NCBI GenBank assembly: GCA_021732005.1
Contig: JAKFVT010000006.1
Span: forward strand, 54,458 to 118,457
Source of the DNA: Mycobacterium sp.
Lineage (GTDB): Bacteria; Actinomycetota; Actinomycetes; Mycobacteriales; Mycobacteriaceae
Length of the DNA stretch: 64,000 nucleotides
Reading direction: 5' to 3'
Shown here: piece by piece, positions 1 to 7,776 of the stretch
Layout of the letters: every line of letters begins with the position of its first letter
Position numbering within the stretch: the stretch's first letter is position 1
Notes under the pieces: generated by a model
The model's database searches: none
Told to the model about the DNA's origin: nothing
Seen by the model: only the letters and a program-made list of their open reading frames with translations
Made by a program: the position numbers and the translations under genes

Positions 1-87
1 GCGAAGCTGGCTGAGCTGGGCCACCGGTTCCGGCAGCCTGAGGTCGGGGGTGCGCTGGCCCACGAGCTCGGGCACGACCCCGGGTAG
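1..87 (+). CDS. 3' end of an unidentified gene (partial)
   Basis: Frame 1 of the plus strand is open from the window edge to a TAG at 85-87. It encodes 28 residues ending in ...LAHELGHDPG. It would be convergent with the pyruvate-kinase-like gene, whose stop lies 1 nt further on, a tight spacing typical of real neighbours. The fragment is too short to assign to a family, and the function is not known from this window. A chance open frame in GC-rich DNA is the alternative. Confidence 0.4.
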   Translation, partial: AKLAELGHRFRQPEVGGALAHELGHDPG

Positions 88-88
88 C

Positions 89-1939
89 TCAGTCGGTGGC
101 CCGCCACGACTGCAGGCTGCGCAGCAACGAACTCTTCTTGTGCTCGTGGCCGGCCATCCGCCCCAGCACATCGTCGAGCGTGACGACCGCGTCGGTGATG
201 TAGGGACCCTTGTTGAGCATCACGCACTCTGCGCGTTCCGCCATTGCCGCATCGGTGATTTCGGCCCGGGACGGAAGCCCGGTGGTCGCGAGCTGTTCGA
301 GCACCTGGGTCGCCCAGATCACCGGCAGGTGCGCGGCTTCGCAGAGGCACAGCGTCTCCTCCTGCAGCTCCGCCATCCGTTCGTAGCCGACCTCGACGGC
401 CAGATCGCCGCGGGCGATCATCACCCCGATCCGGCGTCGTCGCATCGCAGTGAGCAGCAGCCGGGGCAGATGTTCGAAGGCCAGCCGGGTCTCGATCTTG
501 AGCACCACGCCGAGATCGCGGTCACCGAGACGGTCCAGTTCGTCGAACAGCCGGATGACGTCGGCGGGTTCGCGGACGAACGACAGCTCGACGAAGTCAG
601 CCAGCTCGACCACTGTCGCCAGGTCCGCGATGTCCTTGTCGGTCAGCGCCGAGATCGGAAGGTCAGTATCGGGAACGTTGATTCCCTTGCCGGCCCGCAA
701 CTTTGCCGTCCCGTGTGCGGGGCGCTCGATCCGCACGTCGAGGGTGTCGGCGGTCACCGCGACAACCACACCGCCGAGTTTCCCGTCGTCGAAGAACACG
801 CGTTCGCCCACCTCGGCGGTGTCGAACACCTCGGGCAACGTGCAGCCGATCCGCGGCGGCTGGCCCTCGTCGACCGGCGCCGGTGTGCAGTCGCGGGTCA
901 CCCGCACGACGTCGCCGGCGGCCAGTCGCAGGCTCTGCTCGACGGCGGGTAATTCGCCGACCTTGGTTGAGTCTTTCCTTCGCCGCTTTCTCCCCGAGTC
1001 GCTTCGCTCCTGCCCGCCGGCCTTGAGTACCGTGCCGGTGCCCACATACGTGGTCTTCTCGGTGGTGACGACGAAGCCGCCGGGCGCCGCGGCGGCCAGC
1101 AGCAGCCGTCGCTTCGATCCGCGGGTATCACGCAGTACCAGCTCGTCGCCCTCGGCGCGGTTGGCCAGCCAGTCGGGTTTGACCGGCAAGGTGATCAGAT
1201 CCGGCTCGGGCGGGCGGGCCGGCCGTCGCGCCGAGGTCAGCCACCCGCGCCCGGCGGCCACCACCTGACCCTGGGCGTTGCGGGTCGGCTGTAGGCGCAC
1301 CACCCGGGGTCCCGGCTCCAGCGGGCCGGTGCGCAGTTTGGGACCGCCGAGGTCCATCGCCACCAGGCACGGGCGACCCGCCGCCGCGGCCGCGGCACGG
1401 ACGTTGGCTGCCATGGCTTTCCACGCGGTGGCGTCGTCATGGGCGCAATTGATCCGGGCGATCCGCATGCCGGAGTCGATGAGTGTGCGCGACAGGCCGG
1501 GATCAGTGGCCGCCTCCGACGGCAGGGTGACCATGATCCGGGCCGCACGGTCCTCGGCCGCCGGCCCCAGCAGCTCGGTGGCGTTGCGCTCGAGAAGGCG
1601 GATGCCCTCGGGGACCTCCACGCAGACCTGGTCGTTCGGTGTCCAGCCTTGTCCGCGCATCGCGGCGATCGCCGCCGACACCAGGCGCAGCGTCGCCTGG
1701 ACGTGTGCTTCGCTGCGGCCCAGCGAGGAGAGGCCCAGGGCCGTCAGCTGCTGCTGGGCTTCGCGGAGATCGACCTGCCGCATCGCCCAGTAGTGCACCA
1801 GGTTCGTTGCGCTGCAACGATTCTCGTCGGCAACCGGATCGGTCCACGGTTGCCATCGCAGCTCGGCGTCGGCCAGCTGGGCCAGCAGCGCGTCGATATC
1901 ACTCTGCAACTGGGCCAGCTGCTGCGCGTCTGCGGACAT
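89..1939 (-). CDS. Pyruvate-kinase-like protein with N-terminal extension
   Basis: This is a 616-residue protein. From about residue 135 it follows the pyruvate kinase barrel: an N-terminal strand with RINCAHD where classical enzymes have RLNFSHG, MDLGGPKLRTG for the substrate loop, VVLKIET for the catalytic lysine strand, MIARGDLAVEVG for the metal-binding helix and PVIWATQVLEQL. The first 130 residues are an added helical segment absent from canonical enzymes. The usual C-terminal allosteric domain is missing: the protein stops soon after VMLNKGPYITDAV, where classical enzymes have VMLSGET. A canonical pyruvate kinase is encoded at 59804-61222, so this is a paralogue. Pyruvate kinase activity is plausible because the key Lys and Arg-Gly-Asp region is kept, but substrate and regulation are uncertain. 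It probably has its own promoter, since the next minus-strand gene upstream ends 148 nt away. Confidence 0.8.
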   Translation of the reverse strand: MSADAQQLAQLQSDIDALLAQLADAELRWQPWTDPVADENRCSATNLVHYWAMRQVDLREAQQQLTALGLSSLGRSEAHVQATLRLVSAAIAAMRGQGWTPNDQVCVEVPEGIRLLERNATELLGPAAEDRAARIMVTLPSEAATDPGLSRTLIDSGMRIARINCAHDDATAWKAMAANVRAAAAAAGRPCLVAMDLGGPKLRTGPLEPGPRVVRLQPTRNAQGQVVAAGRGWLTSARRPARPPEPDLITLPVKPDWLANRAEGDELVLRDTRGSKRRLLLAAAAPGGFVVTTEKTTYVGTGTVLKAGGQERSDSGRKRRRKDSTKVGELPAVEQSLRLAAGDVVRVTRDCTPAPVDEGQPPRIGCTLPEVFDTAEVGERVFFDDGKLGGVVVAVTADTLDVRIERPAHGTAKLRAGKGINVPDTDLPISALTDKDIADLATVVELADFVELSFVREPADVIRLFDELDRLGDRDLGVVLKIETRLAFEHLPRLLLTAMRRRRIGVMIARGDLAVEVGYERMAELQEETLCLCEAAHLPVIWATQVLEQLATTGLPSRAEITDAAMAERAECVMLNKGPYITDAVVTLDDVLGRMAGHEHKKSSLLRSLQSWRATD

Positions 1940-2022
1940 GGTCCGGCACGCTAGTCACTCCAGGTTGCGGTTGGGTGAACGGTTGCCCGTCGGGAACAGC
2001 AATATCCTGAGCTGACCTATGT

Positions 2023-2028
2023 TATCTT
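2023..2028 (+). promoter_or_regulatory. Candidate -10 box of a leaderless small ORF
   Basis: TATCTT fits the mycobacterial TANNNT -10 consensus. It ends 6 nt before the ATG at 2035, the spacing that puts the transcription start on the ATG itself. No convincing -35 is visible. Confidence 0.35.
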
Positions 2029-2034
2029 CGCCGG

Positions 2035-2091
2035 ATGCAAAAACTGCTCTGCTCAGCGGCAATTGGTATGTTGCTGGTGGCAGGCAGCTAG
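2035..2091 (+). CDS. Tiny orphan ORF resembling a signal peptide
   Basis: An ATG at 2035 opens 18 codons, MQKLLCSAAIGMLLVAGS, followed by TAG. The peptide has a basic start and a hydrophobic core and ends in LLVAGS, which is a lipobox with Ser in place of the lipidated Cys. The TANNNT box at 2023 would make it a leaderless message. It lies between two minus-strand genes and overlaps the stop of the glutamine amidotransferase gene by 4 nt. It may be a small membrane peptide, a leader, or the decapitated start of a lost lipoprotein gene. The sequence cannot tell these apart. Confidence 0.3.
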   Translation: MQKLLCSAAIGMLLVAGS

Positions 2092-2807
2092 CGGGCGACC
2101 TTCGCCAGGAATCCGCGCACCAGCTGCCGGAGTCGTTGTGCGGCATCGTCGACATGCGTGGTGGTGTCGGCACGCAGGTCCTCGGCGCGCAGCCCGAGCC
2201 GGGTCAGATCCCCGTCACCGCGGGTGCGGTCATCGTCGATCCACAGCTCCAGCAGCTTGTGGTCGAGTTCGGGGTGAAACTGCAGACCCAGGGCCGGGCC
2301 ATGCACGAAAGCCTGTGTGGCGCGGACATTCTGGGCGACCACAGTGGATCCCGGCGGGGCGGTGAAGCGGTCGAAATGCCACTGGAACCACGGCCCGGCG
2401 TCGGGCACCAGTTCGGGGTCGCTGCTGTGCACCTGATGCCAGCCGATCTCGGGATCGGGGGAGCGCTGCACCGAACCGCCGAGAGCGGTCGCCACCAGCT
2501 GGCCGCCGAAGCACACTCCGAGCACACCGACACCGGAGTCGACAGCGCGTCGCACGACGTCGATCTCACCGGCCACCCACGGGAGCCGTTCGTCGTACAC
2601 CGCCCACCGTGAGCCCAGGGGCACGATCACGTCGTAGCGGGTGGGGTCGGGGAAGGTCACGTCGACAGTGGGGTCCGACGCGCGGTCAGCGGGCACGACC
2701 TCGAATGTGTCGACGTCGAAACCGAGTTCGGTGAACGTCTCGCCGAGCAGCGCCTCTGGGGCGATCGGATCGTTGTAGATGAACAGGACCTGACGGGGCA
2801 CCCGCAT
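2088..2807 (-). CDS. Type 1 glutamine amidotransferase (class I GATase) protein
   Basis: The 239-residue protein carries the class I glutaminase fold. The nucleophile elbow is GVCFGGQ (Cys near residue 100) and the catalytic His-Glu pair is in LQFHPE. Such stand-alone domains hydrolyse glutamine and pass ammonia to a partner or act on gamma-glutamyl compounds; no synthetase partner is encoded next to it. The start codon lies 20 nt after the SDR stop, so it is probably the last gene of the sulfotransferase-MBL hydrolase-SDR operon. Its true acceptor is unknown; GMP-synthase-like or gamma-glutamyl hydrolase-like roles are both possible. Confidence 0.82.
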   Translation of the reverse strand: MRVPRQVLFIYNDPIAPEALLGETFTELGFDVDTFEVVPADRASDPTVDVTFPDPTRYDVIVPLGSRWAVYDERLPWVAGEIDVVRRAVDSGVGVLGVCFGGQLVATALGGSVQRSPDPEIGWHQVHSSDPELVPDAGPWFQWHFDRFTAPPGSTVVAQNVRATQAFVHGPALGLQFHPELDHKLLELWIDDDRTRGDGDLTRLGLRAEDLRADTTTHVDDAAQRLRQLVRGFLAKVAR

Positions 2808-2827
2808 ACGGTACGGCAGGTGAGCGG

Positions 2828-3577
2828 CTACACGCAGTCCGAGGCGCCGTCGACGACGAGCACCGCGCCGTTGATGTAACTACTCTGAGCCGTGCACAGG
2901 AACGCGATTGCCGGTGCGACCTCGTCGACCCGGCCCATCCGCCCGGCCGGGATGTGGGCGATCTCGGTCGCCATGATCTCCGGGACGGCATGCATCGGCT
3001 CGGTCATCGCGGTCTCGATGGTGCCCGGCGCGATCGCGTTCACCCGGATCCCGTACTTGGCCCACTTGACCGCCAGGTTGCGGGTGATGTTGATGATCCC
3101 GGACTTGGCCGCACCGTAACCGGGGACCATCGTGACCGCACGCAGCGCCGACATCGACGCGAGGTTGACCACACTCGCCCCTCCCGCCGCGGTCGACGCC
3201 GTGAGCGCGCGCCGCAGCCCGACGGTGAGCCGGTAGGGCCCGGTGAGGTTCAGTGCGACGGAGGCGGCGAACCCGTCGGGTGCGGATTCGTCCAGGCCGC
3301 CGGGGAAGTTGGCGCCGGCGTTGTTCACCAGCACGTCGAGGGACGAGATGCTCCCGGCCAGGCTGTCAATGGATGCATTGTCGGTGAGCACAAGTTGCCG
3401 ATACGTCATCCCGGACAGGTCGGTGTCGTAGTCGCCGGCACCGGCCTTGGTGCCCGTCACGGTGACCTCCGCGCCGGCGTCACGCAGCAGCACGGCCACG
3501 GCGTGGCCGATGCCGCTGGTCGCCCCGGTGACCAGTGCCCGGGTTCCGGTGAAGTCGAAGCTCAGCTGGGCGGTCAT
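2828..3577 (-). CDS. Short-chain dehydrogenase/reductase
   Basis: This is a classical 249-residue SDR. The cofactor loop is TGATSGIG near the N terminus, the NNAG motif follows VLVNNAG, and the catalytic set is Ser in LASMS with Tyr and Lys in YGAAKS. The start was set at the ATG at 3577 because it overlaps the stop of the upstream hydrolase gene in an ATGA arrangement, which implies translational coupling. A longer reading frame upstream overlaps that gene entirely and is not credible. The enzyme should oxidise or reduce an alcohol/ketone with NAD(P)H. Given its position after a sulfotransferase and a sulfatase-like gene, the substrate may be an alcohol released by desulfation, which is inference. 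Confidence 0.87.
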   Translation of the reverse strand: MTAQLSFDFTGTRALVTGATSGIGHAVAVLLRDAGAEVTVTGTKAGAGDYDTDLSGMTYRQLVLTDNASIDSLAGSISSLDVLVNNAGANFPGGLDESAPDGFAASVALNLTGPYRLTVGLRRALTASTAAGGASVVNLASMSALRAVTMVPGYGAAKSGIINITRNLAVKWAKYGIRVNAIAPGTIETAMTEPMHAVPEIMATEIAHIPAGRMGRVDEVAPAIAFLCTAQSSYINGAVLVVDGASDCV

Positions 3578-4815
3578 GTGTACCTTTCGATCTGCTTGGT
3601 CAGCCAGGCGCTTTCCCAGAAGTTGAGGCTGTCGGCCAGCAGGCGCTCGTGGGCGTCTTTGAGCACCGCCCGAGCCGCGGCGTCGTCGGGCGCGGTGTGG
3701 GTGACGACTTCGGCGAGGTGGATGGCCTCCAGTGGGCGGCCGTCGGTGAGGTGGCGCCGGGCCCGCGCAGTCAGGGCCTCGGCGCCGGCCAGCTCCACGA
3801 GGTCCGCGCTGACGGAGTCGGCTCCGGTCGGGTACAGCTCGGTGGTCGACCGGTGATGGAACCACCCGGAATAGTTCTCCCAGATCGCCCGCACATCCCA
3901 GGCCACCTTGCCGTAGCCCTGGCCGACCTCCAGGTGTGCGGGCAGCGTGATCTCGCGCATCAGGGTTCGGACGTCTTTACCGGCGTTCATCCCGGCCACC
4001 GTCTCGTCGTGCAGGTACTGCACGGCATCGCGCAGCCGGGTCAGTTCGGCGTCGATCAGATCCGCCCCGCGGATGGGGTCGAAGTGCCCGGTGAGCAGCA
4101 CCTCGGGTCGCAGGGCGCGGACCCGTTCGATGGTGTCGATCACGGTCAGCGCATCCCGGTAGCGGTCGCCGCGCATGGTGACCAGATTGGGGATGTGGCC
4201 GAAGATGGGTCCGAAGGTGTTGCTGCACAGACAGATCCGCTCATCGGGCAGCCAGATCACCATGGAGTCGGTGGTTTCCCCACCCGGAGTGGCGATCAGT
4301 TCGAAGCGGCGGTCTCCGACCGTCAGCGACAACCGGTCGTCGACCACGATGTCGGCGCACCCGGAGCTCTGGGGCGGAAGCCTCCTGCCGAAGCGCTGCT
4401 GGATTTTGGCGATACCGCCGGCCAGTCTGTCGGAGAATGCGAACGCACTGCGATTGGCCCGGTAGGGCAGCAGCCGCTCATTGTCGTCGCGCCATTGCTC
4501 CCAATTCGCCTGTGCCACAACCTTGGTGTCCGGGTCGCGCAAAGTGTCAAGGCCGCCGACGTGGTCGTAGTGGCCCTGGGTGATCAGGATGTAGCGCACC
4601 GGTGAGGAGTCGACGGCGTCGAACACGGCGCGGTGCACCGGGGCTTCGAATCCCATGCCGGTGTTGACGACCACCCTGCCATCGGAGGTGGTGAGCAGGT
4701 AGGCGTTGGTCAGTCCGGGTGAGCACCAGATCCCGGGGGCGACTTCCTCGGCGTGTTCGGCGGCGGCAGGAGCCATGGCGTCGGCGCCGGGCCGGCTGCG
4801 GTAGAGGGGTTCCAC
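3574..4815 (-). CDS. MBL-fold hydrolase, alkylsulfatase-like
   Basis: The 413-residue protein has an N-terminal metallo-beta-lactamase domain with ILITQGHYDHVGGLD around residues 76-90, a later TGHFDPIRG, and a C-terminal region with GYGKVAWDVRAIWENYSGW typical of the dimerisation domain of SdsA1-type alkylsulfatases. These enzymes cleave alkyl sulfate esters using two zinc ions. The first His of the HxHxDH motif is Gln here (Gln80), so one metal site may be altered; the other ligands His82, Asp84 and His85 are present. The start is 9 nt after the sulfotransferase stop, and the stop overlaps the SDR start by 4 nt. Hydrolysis of a sulfate ester or a related lipid ester is the likely role. Confidence 0.82.
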   Translation of the reverse strand: MEPLYRSRPGADAMAPAAAEHAEEVAPGIWCSPGLTNAYLLTTSDGRVVVNTGMGFEAPVHRAVFDAVDSSPVRYILITQGHYDHVGGLDTLRDPDTKVVAQANWEQWRDDNERLLPYRANRSAFAFSDRLAGGIAKIQQRFGRRLPPQSSGCADIVVDDRLSLTVGDRRFELIATPGGETTDSMVIWLPDERICLCSNTFGPIFGHIPNLVTMRGDRYRDALTVIDTIERVRALRPEVLLTGHFDPIRGADLIDAELTRLRDAVQYLHDETVAGMNAGKDVRTLMREITLPAHLEVGQGYGKVAWDVRAIWENYSGWFHHRSTTELYPTGADSVSADLVELAGAEALTARARRHLTDGRPLEAIHLAEVVTHTAPDDAAARAVLKDAHERLLADSLNFWESAWLTKQIERYT

Positions 4816-4824
4816 TGCGTTCCT

Positions 4825-6093
4825 TCAGATCTCGGGGCGGACGTCGAAGCGGTCGAAGTAGAACGCGAAGCGTGACCGCAACTCATTGGGCTCGACCCCG
4901 AAGTGTCGTCGCAGGTCGTAGGGAATGCGGCCCTTGGCGCCGCGGCGGTTGTCGTCGATGTAGGCGCCGAATCGCTTGGCCACCTTCGGCGGGATGTCGA
5001 CGCCGGCTTGCTCGTAGAACGAGGTGAGTACCGGCATCTCGTTGCCGTTGAGGTGATGGAAGCCGATGTCGACGCTGCGGTCTGCCGGCACCAGATCGCG
5101 GTCGCGCACGCAAGCCGTCAGCAGGCGGTGAATCCGGTCGCTCCAGTAGTCGACCAGCCAGTCCGGGTCGATGCTGGTGCGGCGCAGACGATCCGAGTAC
5201 GCCATCATCGTGATCGCCGACTGGATCACCGCGACCGGGTCGCGATGGGTGAAGGCGACGGTGGCATCGGGAAAGGTGGCCATCAGCGGACCGAGCTGCT
5301 CGGCATGCTGCGGCGACTTGAGCACCCAGGTACGCGGACCGCGCAGGAAGGTCAGCGCCTGCAGGATCGTCTTCAAATAGCCGTAGTGACGGACGTGGTC
5401 GAGGCCAAGATAGAAGTCCCGCCAGCCCGGCACGCGGGCGTGCCATTCGAGGACATAGCCGGCCATGTCGAGGTCGAGGAGTTCGACCTCCTCCTCGATG
5501 GCCTCGGGGAATCGGTCGTGCATCGCCGCGACGTACGGGGTGCTGGCCATCAGCGCCTCGTATTCGGCCTTGACGCGGGTATAGCGAGGGTCGACACCGA
5601 ACACGTCGGGTCCCTGCCCGAGCGCGGGAATCGGGTCCTCGGCCTCCCAGTACGGCAGGGCACGCCGGCGCGGATCCTGTGCGATCAGGTTGACCAGATG
5701 AGTGGTACCCGAGCGGGGCATGCCGACCACGATCAGCGGCCGCTCGATCGGGATGGATTCGATATCGGGGTAGCGCTTGAGCAGGTCGGTCAGCGACAGC
5801 CGGTTGCGAACCTTACGAATCACTCTGGCACGCAGGCTACTTCGGATCAGCTGGCGCAGCCCGGTGTCGGACTCGATGGCCGCCACGTGTGCGGCCAGCC
5901 GGTCGGCGAAGCCGTCGTCGTCGGCCAGGTCATCGCTGCCCGCCTGCTGCACCGCTTCGGCGAGCATCTCGTCGATGTCGAAGGTGACGTGCTGCGACTC
6001 GGTGTAGTCGAGGATCTGGCGCTGCGTGTCGGTCAGCACGGGGTCGGTGAGGTCGTCGAGGTTCAGGGTCTCCAGTGATGACCGCGTCGCCAT
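4825..6093 (-). CDS. Sulfotransferase family protein
   Basis: This 422-residue protein has the 5'-phosphosulfate-binding loop of PAPS-dependent sulfotransferases, VVGMPRSGTTHL (about residues 122-133), and later WVLKSPQH and TVAFTHRDP, which match the 3'-phosphate-binding and core regions. Members of this family in mycobacteria sulfate lipids and other small molecules. It is the first gene of a four-gene operon with a sulfatase-like hydrolase, an SDR and a glutamine amidotransferase. A TAAAGT box 8 nt before the ATG suggests a leaderless or nearly leaderless transcript. The acceptor substrate cannot be read from the sequence. Confidence 0.85.
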   Translation of the reverse strand: MATRSSLETLNLDDLTDPVLTDTQRQILDYTESQHVTFDIDEMLAEAVQQAGSDDLADDDGFADRLAAHVAAIESDTGLRQLIRSSLRARVIRKVRNRLSLTDLLKRYPDIESIPIERPLIVVGMPRSGTTHLVNLIAQDPRRRALPYWEAEDPIPALGQGPDVFGVDPRYTRVKAEYEALMASTPYVAAMHDRFPEAIEEEVELLDLDMAGYVLEWHARVPGWRDFYLGLDHVRHYGYLKTILQALTFLRGPRTWVLKSPQHAEQLGPLMATFPDATVAFTHRDPVAVIQSAITMMAYSDRLRRTSIDPDWLVDYWSDRIHRLLTACVRDRDLVPADRSVDIGFHHLNGNEMPVLTSFYEQAGVDIPPKVAKRFGAYIDDNRRGAKGRIPYDLRRHFGVEPNELRSRFAFYFDRFDVRPEI

Positions 6094-6101
6094 GTCCAGG
6101 C

Positions 6102-6107
6102 ACTTTA
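6102..6107 (-). promoter_or_regulatory. Candidate -10 box for the sulfotransferase operon
   Basis: Read on the minus strand this is TAAAGT (TANNNT), separated by 8 nt from the ATG at 6093. That position predicts transcription starting at or 1-2 nt before the start codon. Confidence 0.4.
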
Positions 6108-6163
6108 ATGCTCGGCGGCGGTGCCGGCCGGCAATTCTCGCTGGGCGGGATCAGGCCTAGAAC

Positions 6164-6568
6164 TCAGCCCCAGCCGCCGTCGCGCCAGCACACCCAGTCG
6201 ATCTCGACGCGTGCGCCCACGGCCAGACCTGTCGTGCCGACGCAGGTTCGGCTCGGCAGCCGGTCGGGAAACCACGGCGCGTAGGCGGCGTTGAATGCGG
6301 CATAGTCGTCCCAGTCGAGCAGAAACGCCCGCACCGAGACCACGTCGGGCAGGCCGCCACCACACAGTTCGGTGACGCGCAGCAGGTTGGTCAGCACCTG
6401 ATCGGTCTGGGTCGCGACATCCTCACCGACCACCGTGCCGCTGGTGTCGGTGGGCATCTGGCCGGTGACGTAGAGGGTTTGGCCTGCGGCCGTCGCGTGG
6501 GCGAACGGCGCCACCGCGGGCGGAACACCGTCGGCCGGGGTGAACGTGAACGCCCGAATACCGGTCAT
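6164..6568 (-). CDS. RidA family (YjgF/UK114) protein
   Basis: The 134-residue protein matches the RidA family: GQTLYVTGQMP in the middle and a C-terminal stretch with RTCVGTTGLAVGARVEIDWV, where the Arg of the R-x-C motif is the substrate-binding arginine. RidA proteins hydrolyse reactive enamine/imine intermediates, and some members act as amidohydrolase-like deaminases. The start at 6568 was chosen because it overlaps the acetamidase stop as ATGA; a frame running further upstream would be nested in that gene. Coupling with an amidase suggests a shared amide or carbamate breakdown pathway. Confidence 0.85.
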   Translation of the reverse strand: MTGIRAFTFTPADGVPPAVAPFAHATAAGQTLYVTGQMPTDTSGTVVGEDVATQTDQVLTNLLRVTELCGGGLPDVVSVRAFLLDWDDYAAFNAAYAPWFPDRLPSRTCVGTTGLAVGARVEIDWVCWRDGGWG

Positions 6569-7599
6569 GCAGCGGGATTCTGCCACCGTGGGAAGCAACG
6601 CTTGTCGATTCGGCCGTGTACGCCCTGACGCTGGTCGACCACCTGGGTCACGGTGAAGTCCACCGCCACCGACATGAACGAGTACGCGTCGGCGCGCGAC
6701 AACCCGAAGTGACAGCGCAGCAGCTGCAGTGTGCGTAGCGTCGCGCATTTCATCGCCGCGTCCAGGCTGTCCCCGAAGCCGTGCACCAGCAGCTCGGTCG
6801 CGGTCTCCAGGACCGGGACGGTGAACGGAAGATCGCGGCGAATCGTCAAGCGCAACAACCCGTTCAGCGATGACTCCAGCGCGGTTCCGCTGACTTCACC
6901 GTCGCCTTGTGAGACATGTGGGTCGCCGACCGAGAGCAGCGCGCCGGGCACCTGAACGGGGTAGTACATCCGGCCGCCCGCACCGATGCGCCAGTTGTCG
7001 ACGTTGCCGCCGTGGTCGCCCGGTGGCACCGAGGAGACGCGCACCGGATCGGCCGGCGCCACACCCATGGTGCCGAAGTGCGGCCGCAGCGGCACCACGA
7101 CTCCCGGCAGCGCCGGCTCCCGGGTCGCGGGGTCGGGCGCCACGATCGTGCCCGGCTCGTTGGCCAGCGGGGTCGCCGTCCAGTCGTAGCCGAACAGCGC
7201 CCGTCCCAGCAGCGCGTTGACATCGAGTTCGTAGATGGTGACCCGCTCGACGGGTATCTCGTTGTAGAGGTAACCCCAGTGCCCGGCCAGGTTGGATCCG
7301 TACGGCAGGCGCGGGGTGGCCTCCAGGATGTCGACCTGGAGCACGTCACCCGGTCGGGCGCCGGTGACCGCGATCGGCCCGGTGAGGATGTGCGGTCCCG
7401 GCCCGCGGTCGTCGACCTCGGCGAACACCCGCGAAATGCGCTCGTCCATCAGCAGATCGGGGGCGTCGCCGGCGTGATGGGTCAGCGTCTCGATCGCCAC
7501 CAGGTCGCCGGATTCGACGGTCAGTGCGGGAGCCTGCCGTGGGTCGAAGAAGCCCCACTGCACCGACTGCGCGGTCGCCGGGAGATGGTGCACTGCCAT
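6565..7599 (-). CDS. Acetamidase/formamidase family protein
   Basis: The 344-residue protein belongs to the FmdA/AmdA amidase family, which hydrolyses short-chain amides to ammonia and the acid. Family features include the HILTGPIAV segment, LRPHFGTMGVAP, VPPGDHGGNVD and the signature GDPHVSQGDGEVSGTALE. The length is close to the usual 310-410 residues. It is translationally coupled to the downstream RidA gene. Upstream there are 177 nt before the ATPase gene stop, without an obvious -10 box at leaderless distance. Confidence 0.88.
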   Translation of the reverse strand: MAVHHLPATAQSVQWGFFDPRQAPALTVESGDLVAIETLTHHAGDAPDLLMDERISRVFAEVDDRGPGPHILTGPIAVTGARPGDVLQVDILEATPRLPYGSNLAGHWGYLYNEIPVERVTIYELDVNALLGRALFGYDWTATPLANEPGTIVAPDPATREPALPGVVVPLRPHFGTMGVAPADPVRVSSVPPGDHGGNVDNWRIGAGGRMYYPVQVPGALLSVGDPHVSQGDGEVSGTALESSLNGLLRLTIRRDLPFTVPVLETATELLVHGFGDSLDAAMKCATLRTLQLLRCHFGLSRADAYSFMSVAVDFTVTQVVDQRQGVHGRIDKRCFPRWQNPAA

Positions 7600-7776
7600 A
7601 AGCGACAGATCATGCCAGCGCAGTGCGTTCTTGTCGCAGCGAGCAAAACTTGGGGCCTAAGTCGATCGGCCGCGAAGCCACGCTGCGAAGGGGCCGTCAG
7701 ACTTTCGACTTTCGGAGCGCCAATCTTCAAAGCGATAGCCGGACGAGAAACGAAAGTCGTTCGGGCACTTGGTCGG

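Noticed and set aside
1955..2173. 72-residue minus-strand frame between the pyruvate-kinase-like and amidotransferase genes
   Set aside because: It overlaps the amidotransferase coding region in another frame and shows no domain or start signal.
3578..3865. N-terminal extension of the SDR gene
   Set aside because: It lies entirely inside the hydrolase gene in another frame and has low-complexity Arg/Gly content. The ATGA-coupled start at 3577 is normal for SDRs.
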